A DNA stretch of 64,000 nucleotides, taken from NCBI GenBank assembly GCA_037043455.1, contig JAWPHD010000003.1:124001-188000 (forward strand). Direction: 5' to 3'. Positions 22,756 through 34,822 of this stretch are shown here, in pieces. How positions within the stretch are numbered: the first letter of the stretch is position 1; the number at the start of each line of letters is the position of its first letter. The position numbers and the translations under genes were made by a program. Below the pieces are notes generated by a model. It worked only from the letters and a program-made list of their open reading frames with translations. It had not been told where the DNA came from and searched no databases. Source of the stretch: Cyrtodaria siliqua. Taxonomy: Eukaryota; Mollusca; Bivalvia; Adapedonta; Hiatellidae.

Positions 22756-23753
22756 TAAAAAGATCGGACATGGAAAGTAGCCTTCAAGGAGGACAGTCAA
22801 CCATAAAACACAGAAACAAACATGCAAACAGACAAACAAGAAGTCAAAAGCAATAATAAAAGCAAACGACATCACAAACACAAAAGGGTTGACAATAGGG
22901 CTACCGCCTTGGAACGGTCAGTGACAGTATGCCACTGGGGGTTTAAACCGGTTCTAGGGTGCACCAAACCTCACACTTACCCTACTGTCATCCCATTAAA
23001 ACAGGACATTGTAAATAAAGAAATCCCCGCCATGATCTAATCTCTAACCAACAAGGCAGCATCAATAGGCAATATAAGTAAAACACAAACATGCTCGTGT
23101 AAATATAATACAAAAAAACAACAGCCTTGAAAGCCACAATGATGGTACTCAATGACTTGGCGGAAGCCAGAGCAACAAGAGAATAAACCATTAAGGGCAC
23201 GACAACAAAGATCATAGACAAACATCAAACGCCACCGTCCCAATGGGCTTTAGGTAGGCGTCATCATAGGATCCACAGCCTGTCCGGTCATCGTACAATT
23301 AAAGAGGAAAGCATAGTGGCGAACTGTAAAAGGGTCCACCACCAAGCATGCAGTACGTTGCAAAATGATAGGGTCATAACCTCTTTTGATAAACTTTTTA
23401 AGAAGTTTAACAAAGATAGTATGAAAGTCATCATGACCAAGAATCTTACGAAAAAAAGGATAAAAATATCGGACAGGGAAAGCAGCATTCAAAGACGACA
23501 GTCAACCACAAAACACAAAAACAAACACGCAAACAGACAAACGAAAAGACAAAAGTAATAAAAAATGCAAACGACATCACAAACACAAAAGGGTTGACAA
23601 TAGGGCTACCGCCTTGGAACGGTCAGTGGCAAAGTAGGCCACTGGGGGGTTTAAACCGGTTCTAGGGTGCACCAAACCTCACACTTACCCTACTGTCATC
23701 CCATTAAAACAGGACAGTGTAAATAAAGAAATCCCCGCCATGATCTAATCTCT
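22756..23753 (-). mobile_element. W cluster: about 290-bp direct repeats flanking a 414-bp core (TRIM-like)
   Basis: Positions 22756-23045 and 23460-23753 are near-identical direct repeats. Both run from an AAAATATCGGACAGGG-like start through AACACAAAAGGGTTGACAAT and GGTTCTAGGGTGCACC to ATCCCCGCCATGATCTAATC. They flank 23046-23459, and the whole is inverted relative to the related sequence in U1, U2 and U3. Two direct repeats around a short core without ORFs resemble a terminal-repeat retrotransposon in miniature or a tandem duplication of a composite. I see no primer-binding site, so the type is uncertain. Confidence 0.55.
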
Positions 23754-24495
23754 GGATCAATGAATGTCATACAATCCCTGTAGGATGTAAAAATAACAAT
23801 ATTGATTGGATGTACTGGGAGATAAAATCACATCACCATAGAAGTCAGGTTATGATAGTCCTTGTCGCAGAAGAGTCCTTAAATTACTTTTATATTTGGA
23901 AAGAAGATCCGAAACATGATGGTTCCCGCGGTTTGTTGATTGCTTCGTTTTATTCTTTAGCCGTAGTGAAACCAGTCGTATAAAAGTCGTTTTACTGTAA
24001 CACACTAACCCAAATACGATCGAGAGACGGACGTTTTCGATCGAGACCCGGACACCGTGGTATTAAGTCGGACATCTAGTAGACAGAATTGAATTGAATT
24101 GATGTTTGACACTTTCATTTGATTACCACATATCTAATATTATTATTAGATCTATGAAATTACCACTGAATCGACGTACTTTCTTAGGCCAGAGTGTTTC
24201 TGTCTTTATTTTACGGTTCTCCGACCACCCGACCTTAAAACAATCGGCAAGAAAAACATCCGGTATCCGTATTTTGGTCCCGCAGTTTCAATTAACCATG
24301 GATCTTGTTTAAAAATTAATGTAAAATCAGACGATCATGTTTCTAAGGTTTTTTTTGGTCAATTTTATGTTTTACGATGTACAACAATAAAATACCCACT
24401 TAAGCGTTTCAGACTGTTTTGCCCCTCCTCCTGCATATCTTTAAAAAAAAAAGAAATCTGAGAACCGACAGATAACAACAAATCTGGCCTTAGTA

Positions 24496-24534
24496 GAGAG
24501 AAAGAGAGAGAGAGAGAGAGTGAGAGAGAGAGAG
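24496..24534. repeat. (GA)n microsatellite
   Basis: A GA-dinucleotide run that has almost vanished in the paralogous position of V2 (about 42435-42453). Confidence 0.9.
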
Positions 24535-25144
24535 TTACGTGAAAAAAAATCTGTATTTAGTGTCGAAATGTCACGGGAAGTTTAAAGGGACATATATCAA
24601 TTTAGATTTTCTTTAAAGATGAATGGCCACCCTTTTTGTAGTATTATCAACTAATACATTTAATTCTTAAAAGTCATATGAACATTTCTTGATAGTCTCG
24701 GAGAAAAACATATATTAAAAACCGCTTCTAAGTTGTATGTAAAAATAAGTATTATTTGCATGACGTAGATACTACTTTTACATCTGCGTGACTGCACGGG
24801 GAAATGAGGTAAATCTGAATTGTATAGCTGCACAAATATTGCCAGATAATTGATAAATACATTTACCTGTGGATTAATTTACCTGTTCACAGTTTTCTAC
24901 GTCATCAAATAAAAACGTATTCTTATCGCAGTTATCTATTGTGGTGTATTGATTTCGATTCAAAAAAACATAAACATGTACATGTAACAAAATATGGCCG
25001 GAGAAATTTAAACTCGCGTTGTCATTTCTCACTCATCTAATTAATCAATAAATACATTTAGGCGCATGTTAGTGTTAACTTTGTTTTATAATCCCGTCAA
25101 AATAACCCGTTTTTAAAGAAATTATCAAGATTGCTATGTGTCTT

Positions 25145-25212
25145 GTTATAGGGACACACGGCAAACACGATAATCTTGAAAAAATCAAAATTGCCATGTG
25201 TCCCTTTAATAA
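25145..25212. repeat. Hairpin with MITE-like ends (GGGACACACGGCA)
   Basis: GGGACACACGGCA on the left pairs with TTGCCATGTGTCCC on the right. The same ends bound the approximately 300-bp MITEs at 28663, 48847 and 49242, so this looks like a deleted copy of that family. The V2 counterpart is 42714-42773. Confidence 0.65.
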
Positions 25213-25221
25213 TGACTTCTC

Positions 25222-25318
25222 AATTGTGGTCGTTTCGAGGTCGAAAGCGTTGTCTCTATGTGACATACCTCGCACTGCTACAGTCGTCGGTTTGATTCCC
25301 GTTTGTGGCACACTGATT
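25222..25318 (+). repeat. tRNA-like relic in V1
   Basis: AAGCGTTGTCT-type D-arm sequence followed by CACTGCTACAGTCG and a B-box-like CGGTTTGATTCCCG, ending near TGTGGCACA. The counterpart in V2 is 42800-42890. The boxes and spacing are tRNA-like but pairing is poor. Confidence 0.45.
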
Positions 25319-26354
25319 TACTTGGTCATTCGTCATTTGGATTTTTACTCAAATAGCTGATGACTGGACATAAACTAATTAATCTGAGTGTGTGTTGTTT
25401 CGGGAGAAATAACGTAAACAAACATGCAAACAAGTATATTTTTTAGTACACACAATTTTACTCTAAGACATTTTATCTTCGTAAACTGTTAGGCTAATTG
25501 CACTAAATAATTGCATTACTTTGTATTTAAGACAACCTGTCGTCTTTTTTAAGCAATAGGACTAACATATTTGAAGTTCATAGGAATCCGTTAACAGAGC
25601 GCGAATTCTCTCACTTTCATTGTATTCGCATTTAAATCAGATACTACAGTTTTGAAGCGGTTCCTTGAACCAGCAGAACTGTTCCACAGCCATTTTGGCA
25701 CGTAAGTAGCAGGTTCGTTGAACCGAACTAAAAACTCTAGCTATTTTTCTCGCATCATAGCGCCTTAAGAAGCAAACTTTTGTGTGCAAGTGCCAATTCA
25801 CTGTATGTAGCCTACTGCATTTGGATCTTTCGGGTTTTGTTCTTCCCTCGCACAATAGCACACTGTCCCTACCCGCAGCTCCTTACTTCCCCAGTGGTGC
25901 ATACCGACAACATATATGTTTTTTGTTACGACATTTTTCATCCTGGAAAATTAAAATAAAAAACTTATGAATGTATGAAAAAAAAAAAGATGATGCGACT
26001 GTTCACATTGCACGAAAACGACAGTATTCTAAATAAGAAAATACAGAAAAACAGATCGTATTTATAAAGATAACATGAACATTGAAAACAGAAAAAGACA
26101 ACTATCATATTTAAGCCTCCGACAAATATGGCTATAGGGTGCTAAAAAAGTTCGAATCCTTATTTAAACGCATATTGTTTATACACTATTCCTACTATTA
26201 ATATGTGAGAAATACGCAACATTTATTTTAGTCATTTTTAAAACCTGATGGAATCGATTAGATCTACACTGATATTTTTTCTTCACAAACGTCACACTGT
26301 TCGCTCCTCATTCCGTATAGTTTTTAACGGGTCACACGACAATCTTGTAGGATG

Positions 26355-26495
26355 ATTTGGGATAGGTGACGATCGCTTTTACGAGTCGCCCGTACTTAAA
26401 CTTAACGAGATGGTTTTCGAGATGATAAGTAATACATGACGACCGCTTTTACTGGTCGCTCATATTAATACTTTATGGGTATGTGTACGGAATGA
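26355..26495. repeat. 70-bp tandem array in V1 (2 units)
   Basis: Units begin near 26363 and 26433 with (TAC)RTGACGAYCGCTTTTAC. The V2 copy of the same locus has four units. Confidence 0.8.
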
Positions 26496-26929
26496 TGATT
26501 TAAAGATTCAAAGATTTAATATATGATAAATAATGGTAGATACTAAACCAAACAGTGTTTCTGATATTATCATGTCAGTTTAACTATAATCAAAGAGAAA
26601 ATAGGGCCTACTCTAGATATTCTCTGAAGTATTATTCAAGTTGGTTTTATAAGATTTTACTTATTTGGATACTGTCCGTCTCACGATCAACTTTTCATTT
26701 TTAGCAGTCCGTCTCCATATCAAATGCATGGTTGTTCATTGAAGACGATAACAAGTCATACGATAAGTGAAACTGCATAAACAACGGAGTTTAACGTCAG
26801 AAAATACGTTATTTTATTTGCCAGCACCACCTTTCAGTAATACATCACATCTTTTGGATGCGATAAAACAAAGACAACCTGTTCTTTTTACCTGAGTTTG
26901 AGTTTGAATTTGACCGTTTTTTGTCGTTT

Positions 26930-27229
26930 TCGGAAGTAACCTTACGAAAGACCGTAAGTACGTCAGAAAATAACGAACGACAACTATGCATGGACCAACA
27001 AGAACTCGTTGCACAAATGGAATGCATGCAATTGCTTCGGGACATCGAAGTTTTTCCCTTTTAACATCAGCGCAACTCTCTGTGCACTTCTTGGGCGGTG
27101 GCCACGGGATAGGTGGTCCCTCGGTTCACGGTACCTGAACTGGCCATACCCTTTCTTTGCACAATCGGTCCAAAGCAAGCATGAGCCATTTGTCCTTACT
27201 TCCGAACTTGCCTCAGTCTTTTCTTGCAC
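26930..27229 (-). pseudogene. HNH / His-Me finger nuclease relic in V1
   Basis: Read on the minus strand, the frame gives CLLWTDCAKKGYGQFRYR, then RSAQRVALML and HAFHLCNEFLLVHA, followed by a stop and LSFVIF. This pattern (Cys...GYG...A(H)R...L...H-LC...H) is that of zinc-bound HNH/His-Me-finger endonucleases, the 'zinc-binding loop of homing endonuclease' type that I recall in many invertebrate gene models. The catalytic-region His expected in SAHR is Gln here but His in V2. No ATG in frame opens the segment, and stops follow the HLC motif, so this is a decayed exon or fragment. The motif match is seen; the family name is from memory and needs a profile search. Confidence 0.6.
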
Positions 27230-27770
27230 ATGCCATAGAAATTCACCATTTCTGTTTTTAAAATGTTAAATCAATTAAATCCCAAGTTCAAATAACTTTA
27301 AATAGCGCCCATTTCACTGCAGCATTAGGTAGACGACATATGTTCACAGGAAGGTCAAAATCAAGAATGTTATGTTGCATTATGGGAGAAAAACATCTCA
27401 ATATATAATGCCTTTTACAAATTTTAATATTCAAATTATTTAAATTTAAATAAAATTAAAAATCGACATACTGCCAAAAGAGTTTTTCATTTCAGATTAT
27501 TGAGGCTCCTAGTTACTTGTGTGTGAAGTTTCAGGTATGTATGACCAAAATGAAGTCCAATATGCACGATTTACATTTTTTCAATTTCCAAGGTTCTAGG
27601 TTGTAGCCCGGTGTATTTTGCTCTATTAAATATATATATATAGTAAAATAGTCCATTTCAACTGTTTGTCATCAGGTGTCAGACCAGAGAGGAAGTACTT
27701 CCATGCCGTAGGGTGCTAAAATAGTTCCTTGAAAACAAAAAGAAGTTTCTAGTTTGCATGTGTTTTTTAT

Positions 27771-28640
27771 GGAGCCCCACAGGTGACATGCAGAAAAAAT
27801 AATTTAAAGCTCTAGTAGAGCATGCGGACGCTGTAGTATAGCTTGCGAACGCTCTAGCTACAGCGTGCGAACGCTCTATTAGAGCGTGCGAACGCTGTAA
27901 TACAGCGTGCGAACGCTCTAGCTACAGCGTTCGAACGCTGTAGTAGAGCGTTCGCATGCTCTAGTAGAGCGTTCGCACGCTGTAGCTAGAGCGTTCGCAC
28001 ACTGTAGTTAGAGCGTTCGCACGCTGTAGTAGAGCGTGCAATAGAAAGATAGTGACATAAGTACAAAGATCATGGCATTAAAGAAACTAACCGCCAATAA
28101 CGGCAAAAGTACACTACAAACCATTTACCAAAACTATCCAGGTGTTCAGGTCACATATTGAGGTATATTTGCCGATTTAAAGTATAAATTCATTCAAGGG
28201 TTCTTAAAACACTCGTGATGATTACATATGCGTAAAATGAATTATGAGTACTCTTAATTCGACACTTCAGTTTTGGGGTTCATTCTGTCTGGTTAATATA
28301 GAGTTAAAGATTCTCAAAACATGTAAGGTATATAAAATATATAATTATATACACGCCTTTGTCATTAGGGTTGGAAACGGTGTACATCTGTTGTAAAATA
28401 TGCCTGTTGATGGCGGGATGCTAGAGCTTGCGAACGCTGTAGTACAGCGTGCGAACACTCTTACAGCGTGCGAACGCTGTAGCTAGAGCGTTCGCACACT
28501 GTACTACAGCGTTCGTACGCTCTACTAGAGCGTTCGCACACTGTAGCTAGTGCGTTCGCACGCTCTACTACAGCGTTCGCACGCTCTGCTGGAGCGTTCG
28601 CACGCTGTACTACAGCGTTCGCACGCTCTACTAGAGAAGT
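27771..28640. mobile_element. Foldback-like element, copy 1 (left end intact)
   Basis: The left end starts GGAGCCCCACAGGTGACATG and runs into array A (27808-28042), a 375-bp spacer, and array B (28421-28635). Arrays consist of about 21-bp units around AGCGTGCGAACGCT, whose reverse complement AGCGTTCGCACGCT dominates the other half, so each array folds on itself. The right terminal sequence is missing here but present in copy 2 (46586-46632), where it is the reverse complement of this left end. The complete element is therefore a TIR element with long subterminal inverted arrays. There is no coding capacity; the open frames in the arrays are repeat artefacts. Confidence 0.75.
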
Positions 28641-28662
28641 TTTGACTTGTTTTATATGTTTT

Positions 28663-28959
28663 AAAGGGGCACACGGCAATTTTGATGCTTTTATCAAACA
28701 TTAACGTTAGCATCTCGATATAATATATCCGGCAACATTTTGATTTTTAAACCTGCTTTCATATAGTTTAAAGTTTTGAGTTTTTGTTTTTTGGTTATTC
28801 TACCATAGGTTTAAGTGCAATATAATCAACATTTAGTAATTTACCAAAATAATTGTCTTTGAACTTTTTAATAATATTTATTGTTGCAAAATGCAAATTA
28901 AGTAGAAAACTAACGAGATGCCGCGAGTTTGACACTAATCAAAATTGCCTGTGTCCCTA
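28663..28959. mobile_element. MITE of the AAAGGGRCACACGGCA family, copy 1
   Basis: The left end AAAGGGGCACACGGCAATTT mirrors the right end ATCAAAATTGCCTGTGTCCC. Length is about 297 bp with no ORF. Two further copies stand in tandem at 48847-49107 and 49242-49554. Confidence 0.75.
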
Positions 28960-29022
28960 TTAGTGTGTTTTGTTTGATGGTGCAACAACAACAACAACCC
29001 GTATTGATGTTTATGCTATTTT

Positions 29023-29035
29023 AGGTCAAAGGTCA
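29023..29035 (+). promoter_or_regulatory. DR1 nuclear-receptor-type motif (AGGTCAAAGGTCA)
   Basis: A perfect direct repeat of AGGTCA with a 1-bp spacer, the consensus of HNF4/RXR-type receptors. The equivalent site in U3 (49616-49628) has one change and U1 is more degenerate. Confidence 0.4.
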
Positions 29036-30344
29036 AGGTTACTGTGAGCTGATCATGAAGAATTCATTCCCGCATATGTTTCATGTTTTTCACATACAAT
29101 CTCGAAACTTTATACAAATAGTGCAACAACCGTTTTTCCGTTTGAGTTTGTCAGTAGGTCTAAGGTCAAGGTCATATTAAACTGGCACATAGGAAATGCT
29201 TCCAAAACTTAGCAAACATGTGTATTTTGCCTCTTTGTGCTTTAAATATTTTAATTATTATTCTGTTATTATCAATCATTACTATTATTGTTGTTAGTAG
29301 TGGTAGTCGTTTTCGTAGTATTACCAAGCTTTACCAAGCTTTGCTGATATTAGAAATATCTTTGAATGCAAAGTTGCATCAATCACGACGGCTTGTAATC
29401 ATATAAGAGAAACATAAGCAATTTAACAGATTTTCTTATTTTAATTATAATGCAGTATTTATGTATCATTTATATTAGTACTGAGTTGGAACATGGCAAT
29501 CTTAAGTAGGTATTGAGCAATACACTTCAAACGTGTGCCTTTACTTCCTTCATCAATATCATTTTTTTACTTTAAAGATTTTTCACATTAAATATTGGAC
29601 GGTCGATGCTTGCGATATTTCTATTTGTCTTCGTAGTATAAACGGGCTTTACAGATGGTTTACTATATAAGTAAATTATGTCTTATATGAGTGCTGTGTG
29701 GATAAACTAGTTTGATTGCATGCTTTTCTTAGACTGACGATGGAACTGATAGAACGCTGGTAATAGAAAAGTTGATACCGATAATGGAATTGAACTGTAA
29801 TTCATTAAATTATCCGATTTGCATGTGCGTGTAGAACCAATGCCACAAGTGTTTTACATTTCATTTAGTTTTCTATTGTTATCTCCTTTTAGATCCTCAA
29901 AAACTGAGAGTATTACACCATACACCATTGAAATCTACCTATTTTTAAACTCCATGTTTACGTGTATTACTGTACTGGCAAAACGTTTGAGAAAAGAAAA
30001 ATTATGAGAAAACAATCGCATTAAGGTGTTTCTTGTCTTGTCGTTCTCTCAATGGTTTATTCTCTTGTTGCTCTGGATTATTCCAAGTCATTGACTACCT
30101 TCTTGTGGCTGTCTAGGCTATTGGCTTTTTTGTATTTATATATACACGAGCATCTTTGTGTTTTACTTATATTGCCTCTTAATGCTGCCTTGTTGGTTAG
30201 AGGATAGTTCATGGCGGGGATTTCTTTATTTACACTGTCCCGTTTTATTGAGATGACAGTAGGATAAGTGTGAGGTTTGGTGCACCCTAGAACCCCCAGT
30301 TGCCTTTTTTGCCACTGACCGTTCCAAGGCGGTAACCCTATTGT

Positions 30345-30790
30345 CAAGAAAGATAAAAATATCGGACAGGGAAAGCAGCATTCAAGGACGACAGTCAACC
30401 ACAAAACACAAAAACAAACACGCAAACAGACAAACGAGAAGGCAAAAGTAATAAAAAATGCAAACGACATCACAAACACAAAAGGGTTGACAATAGGGCT
30501 ACCACCTTGGAATGGTCAGTGGCAACAAAGGCCACTGGGGGGTTTAAACCAGTTCTAGGGTGCACCAAACCTCACACTTACCCTGCTGTCATCCCATTAA
30601 AACAGGACAGTGTAGATAAAGAAATCCCCGCCATGATTAATTTCTAACCAACAAGGCAGCATCAATAGGCAATATAAGTAAAACACAAATATAAAACAAG
30701 AAAAACTATAGCCTAGAAAGCCACAATGAAGGTACTCAATGACTTGGCAGAAGCCAGAGCAACAAGATAATAAACCATTAAGGGCACCCT
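30345..30790 (-). repeat. Inverted W segment inside U2
   Basis: U3 reads through this point without interruption (50940). In U2 an inverted stretch (AGATAAAAATATCGGACAGG through AATAAACCATTAAGGGCA) is spliced in between direct W pieces at 30040-30344 and 30791-30910. This creates an imperfect palindrome of several hundred bases. Confidence 0.7.
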
Positions 30791-33011
30791 TTTGTGTTTG
30801 TGATGTCTTATTTGGCCTTTTATTCATCTTTAAATGTGTTCTTTGTTTCTGTGTGTATTTGTGGTTGAGTGCGTCCTTGAATGCAACTTTCCCTGTTCGA
30901 TCTTTATATCTATATTCATTATATGAACATTGCAACACCAGGACAAAGCCCCTGAAGTCTGCGAAAGAATAATGCCTATACTGTCGCGTCTTAACAATGT
31001 TTTCATTTTCACTATTCTATACCGTTATATGTTTTACAGATATTTTTTTCCGGCGTGGAGATATACCGTCTGCAGAATAATACACTGCCAGGCATTTCTA
31101 CCCCGAACGAATTTACGAGAACATGTCATTTTGTTAAGCAAGGGCGTGGCATTTTTATTAATCTAGACATGACCAATGGCGAATTACTTGCCAGTTTATA
31201 GATTCACTTGTGCACCCAATGTTTCCTGGGTTGAACCATTACTGTAAATCATGCAAAACAATAATGGTTTAGGAAGGTCGGGGATTGTAGTATTTGATAT
31301 TTCTAATAATGTGTACAGGTCTATGGAAAGGTAACATTGCCTCCAAAAGAAAACCGTATTTATTTTCCAGAAAACAACACCTTTCTATGAATGATACAAC
31401 AACAAAACATTCGTCTGTTTTTTTATTCTTCTGGAAAACATATGTTGCATACTTCATAATTTACACATGCTCTGGTTGTAGAGCCGGGGTTGGGAGTGAA
31501 ACAGGTTGTAGAGGGTGGATATAAGCTTTAAATGAATTTGTAATTGAATGATGAAATAATAAACACCTGGTGGCTGTGTGAGTAGACACAATGACACAAT
31601 AAAATACATAAAGTATTGTAATATACTCTTTGACAGAACATCTACCTCACTGGGCCTGATAGGCAATTATTATTGGCATTACTAATGTGTAATAATTTCC
31701 TTCCTATACTGTCGACCATTGTATTGTATTAACACACCACTCGAGTGTTTCATAATACACATCTCTGAATCAATATACATGGGCTTAGGAATATTAATGT
31801 GAGGTAGCTATCCGGCTGGCTTGCGAAACATCAGTGGGACTACCCAGGTGCCTGCCCGTGAACGAAAATTGCCCAGAGGGGCGCCTGGTGTCTTCCTCCA
31901 CTAATGGAAGATGTAAAAGTTGCCATAAGGCCTTAGCTGTTGGTGCGACTATAATATCCAATTCAATCTGAATCAATATAACCATGTTTCGGTTAGAGGA
32001 ATTTCCCAACTATGCGTGGGATATGCACACTTTCACTAGAGTAATTGTTTTAGAAAATAACATGCGTATGTGGCCCCCTGTTTTGTGACTTCTTACCAAC
32101 ACTCAGAGAATAGATAATACACGCCTGAAGAATAACACACCCACCGGCTTCTAAATAATACACGACACCCATTTGTACTCAGTAAAAATCATCAAGAAAA
32201 ATATTGTTCTAGTAATCAAGGAAATTACATTTTCTTGAGGTGTAATAATCGTTGGAAACCTATTGCAAATCGCTCCATTTGTCAATTAAATATTGATTAC
32301 GACAGACTTTTGAGACAGATATATTGCAAACAAATACAATTGCTGTTTGAATTGCTTATGTCATAGAAGTAGACATTCCTGTAAGCAGTTGGACAGTTGC
32401 CAATACAACAGCGCGACAAATTTTAAAATGCACTCTCTTATCGGTTTAATTTGCCATTGGGTTTCTCTGGTTATGTAAGAGCATACTTGAGCATAAGCAA
32501 TAACCATTCCTATAAATGTCAGTCATCAGCTAGGAATTAAAACTAATGTTGTATTACCATTGATTTTAATCCAGACTACCTAATAATTTAACAGTGAAAT
32601 GCACTTAGACCTTTGCACGATAAACTAGACTAAGTGGTGAGTATTTTTTCTTACGAATACCTACATTGTAAATTATTATATCAGAAAGATTTTCTGCCCA
32701 TTAGTTTAAACATTATTTTGTTCATCAATATACATAAATAAAATGGTTATACAATACTATAAATCACATTAACACAACTTTAAAACGTGGATTCGAAAAA
32801 AAGGCATAGAGCTTATATCAATCTGTTTTTATAATTAGATAAATGTCACAAAATGACGATGTTCAGAACCAACATGAACCAACAGACACGTTATATATTA
32901 TAGAATAATCATCAATATATATTAATACACTTCCTACTTATATCATAGAAATAGCCCCCGACCCCCACACTTAATTGGTACATTCCACCTTAAAGCTATA
33001 TATACTAATTA

Positions 33012-33118
33012 GTTCGAGTCCAGTTGGGTGTTTGGGGGTGTTGGGGGTGGGGGTGGGGGAGGTGAGTTCGAATCCAGTTGGGTGTGGTGGGTGGAGGGGA
33101 GGGGAGGAGGGTCACGCT
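33012..33118 (+). repeat. G-rich tract with duplicated B-box-like motif
   Basis: GTTCGAGTCCAGTTGGGTGT and GTTCGAATCCAGTTGGGTGT occur 58 bp apart, each followed by runs of three to five G. The G-runs could form G-quadruplexes. The corresponding tracts in U1 (21255-21285) and U3 (53720-53772) are also G-rich but differ in sequence and length. Confidence 0.6.
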
Positions 33119-33479
33119 TTCTTCACAACCGGTTATATTTGGGGGGCACCTTTGCGATCCTCATGAGAAACACCAGTAGTGGTTCGCCTGTATAATAATA
33201 ATGACGAATTTCAAAATGATTGTGCGGATGTAACAGGGTAAAGGTAAATATTGAAAAATACACCTTAAAGCTACACACCATATATTTATTTTGTATTCCT
33301 CTGTGTAGGCATGTCTTTCTTTTTAGTTTCATGTTTACCATCTCATGGAGAATTCATGTATTTAAGTGATCAAAGTTATTACAAGACATTATTTACGACA
33401 TATTTACTTTATAGACATCGAGTAGTGCACATCGTACCTATACAGAGGTAGCAATAGACTTACAAGTAAGAAAAGGTTT

Positions 33480-33545
33480 GCCTCTCTCGGCATTGGGACA
33501 CACGACATTCTGATTTACAGACAGGCGATCTATTCACTGAGCTAT
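33480..33545 (-). repeat. tRNA-like relic in U2
   Basis: Counterpart of the relic at 21645-21725, with CTATAGCTCAGTGAATAGAT and GTGTGTCCCAATGCC on the minus strand. Confidence 0.45.
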
Positions 33546-34291
33546 AGGGATTTTTTGTTAATGTGGTATATTTAACCTCAATCTATATTGCTATATACAA
33601 AATGGCAAAACACAATTTATGTTTGAAGTTACGACATGTACTTATTTTGTTTTAATTGTTGCAAGTATGTTTATTTTCATGCCATTCGCATATTTTAAAT
33701 ACAAAATTATCAAAATGTATTACAAAGCAATACACTTTCGCACAAAATAAAAATGTGGTAAACACATAAGATTCCAAGAAGCCTGTTGTCTTTGGTGCGT
33801 AACAATTTGACAATAACCCGAAAAAACGTTATTCGCCATACTTAAATGTTTATAATTAAAATTCAAGTTGACAAAGTCACTCATTCATATATTATATATG
33901 TTCTTTTAGAATATGAAAGTGTGCTCTATAATCATGGTTAACTATAGCGGGGTTGTATACACAACATACTCGTTTTTAACATTTTCTCAGCTATATTATG
34001 GAGTTTCATAAATCAACCTTTATATCAGTTTACCTTATTCAGATAATCAGTCTGTGATGTATAATGTGATGTATAACAGACTATAATTAGGTTAAGTGCA
34101 AAACAACTGGTCTCTCTTTTTTCTATGGGTTAAGTTCATGTAGTGTGATGTCTGTTTAGTGTAACTGTTGTTTAGACATATTTTACATCGTTTTGAATTT
34201 CGAAGTCTGCTGTACTATTCAGATCCTTCTGTATGTTCAATATAGAATAATGTATTCATGATGGAACACGGCCATCTTGAATTTGTTTTAA

Positions 34292-34647
34292 AGGGAGTAC
34301 ATCAGGCTTTTCAAAGTTTTCAAAGGGGTCTAGGGGTCCGACTTAAAATGGACTAATAATGATATTTTCTATTTTAAAGCGCCTAAACATAATGAATGAT
34401 CCTAAAAATGACCCCTTAGTTACAAGGAAATTCATTCTGTACAGTAATACGTGCTATCCTAGGTTACGCACCAGGGTAAATTTCAGCATTGTATGCCTGA
34501 TTCCGTCCTAGCTATATGGTGTATTTGAAGTTTAAACCTTAACAATATGGTTCAATCATCATATTTTGATGGATATAAGTGTTTTATCATGTATTGGTAC
34601 ATTTTTATAATTTAAGATATTTATAGAAAAATCCTGATGTACTCCCT
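34292..34647. mobile_element. 356-bp MITE inserted at TTAA in U2
   Basis: The ends AGGGAGTACATCAGG and CCTGATGTACTCCCT are perfect inverted repeats, flanked on both sides by TTAA (34288-34291 and 34648-34651). U1 (near 22510) and U3 (near 55093) have the uninterrupted TTTTAAAA sequence at this point, so both act as empty sites. TTAA duplication is typical of piggyBac-type transposition. There is no ORF, so the element is non-autonomous. Confidence 0.9.
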
Positions 34648-34822
34648 TTAAAACTCGCGGTATCCTTTAGTTTTCTACATGTCTTGCGTATTCTCAAATG
34701 TGCATTAATAATTGTTTGAAAAGTTCAAATCATTTTCTCTTGAATATCATTAATTGCTGATTATATTGCACATATAATTTATTTAAAACTATGGTGTCAT
34801 AATGAAAACTCCAAATTGTATT

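Larger units (their letters stand above)
23905..28640 (+). repeat. Module V, copy 1 (segmental repeat)
   Basis: Homologous to 41898-46632, starting with GAAGATCCGAAACATGATGG in both. Shared landmarks are TCTAGTAGAYAGAATTGAAT, a tRNA-like patch (25225-25318), a 70-bp tandem array (2 units here), the HNH relic and the foldback-like element. This copy has about 390 bp at 24620-25005 that V2 lacks, and a longer (GA)n run at 24496-24534. No intact gene is present. Confidence 0.85.

Noticed and set aside
24086..24102. Non-LTR retrotransposon 3' tail, (TTGAA)n-like AGAATTGAATTGAATT
   Set aside because: The same short run occurs in V2 (42067-42080) with collinear flanks and no retrotransposon sequence next to it, so it is part of module V.
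26984..27269. Plus-strand 86-residue frame over the HNH relic
   Set aside because: It is antisense to the better-supported minus-strand HNH-like frame and has no motif of its own.
27820..28040. CRISPR-like array
   Set aside because: The units are contiguous with no unique spacers, flip orientation, and lie in a eukaryotic genome.
28461..28713. Repetitive Arg/Ala-rich minus-strand frames
   Set aside because: They translate the 21-bp foldback arrays. The frames shift between units and are not shared with the second copy.
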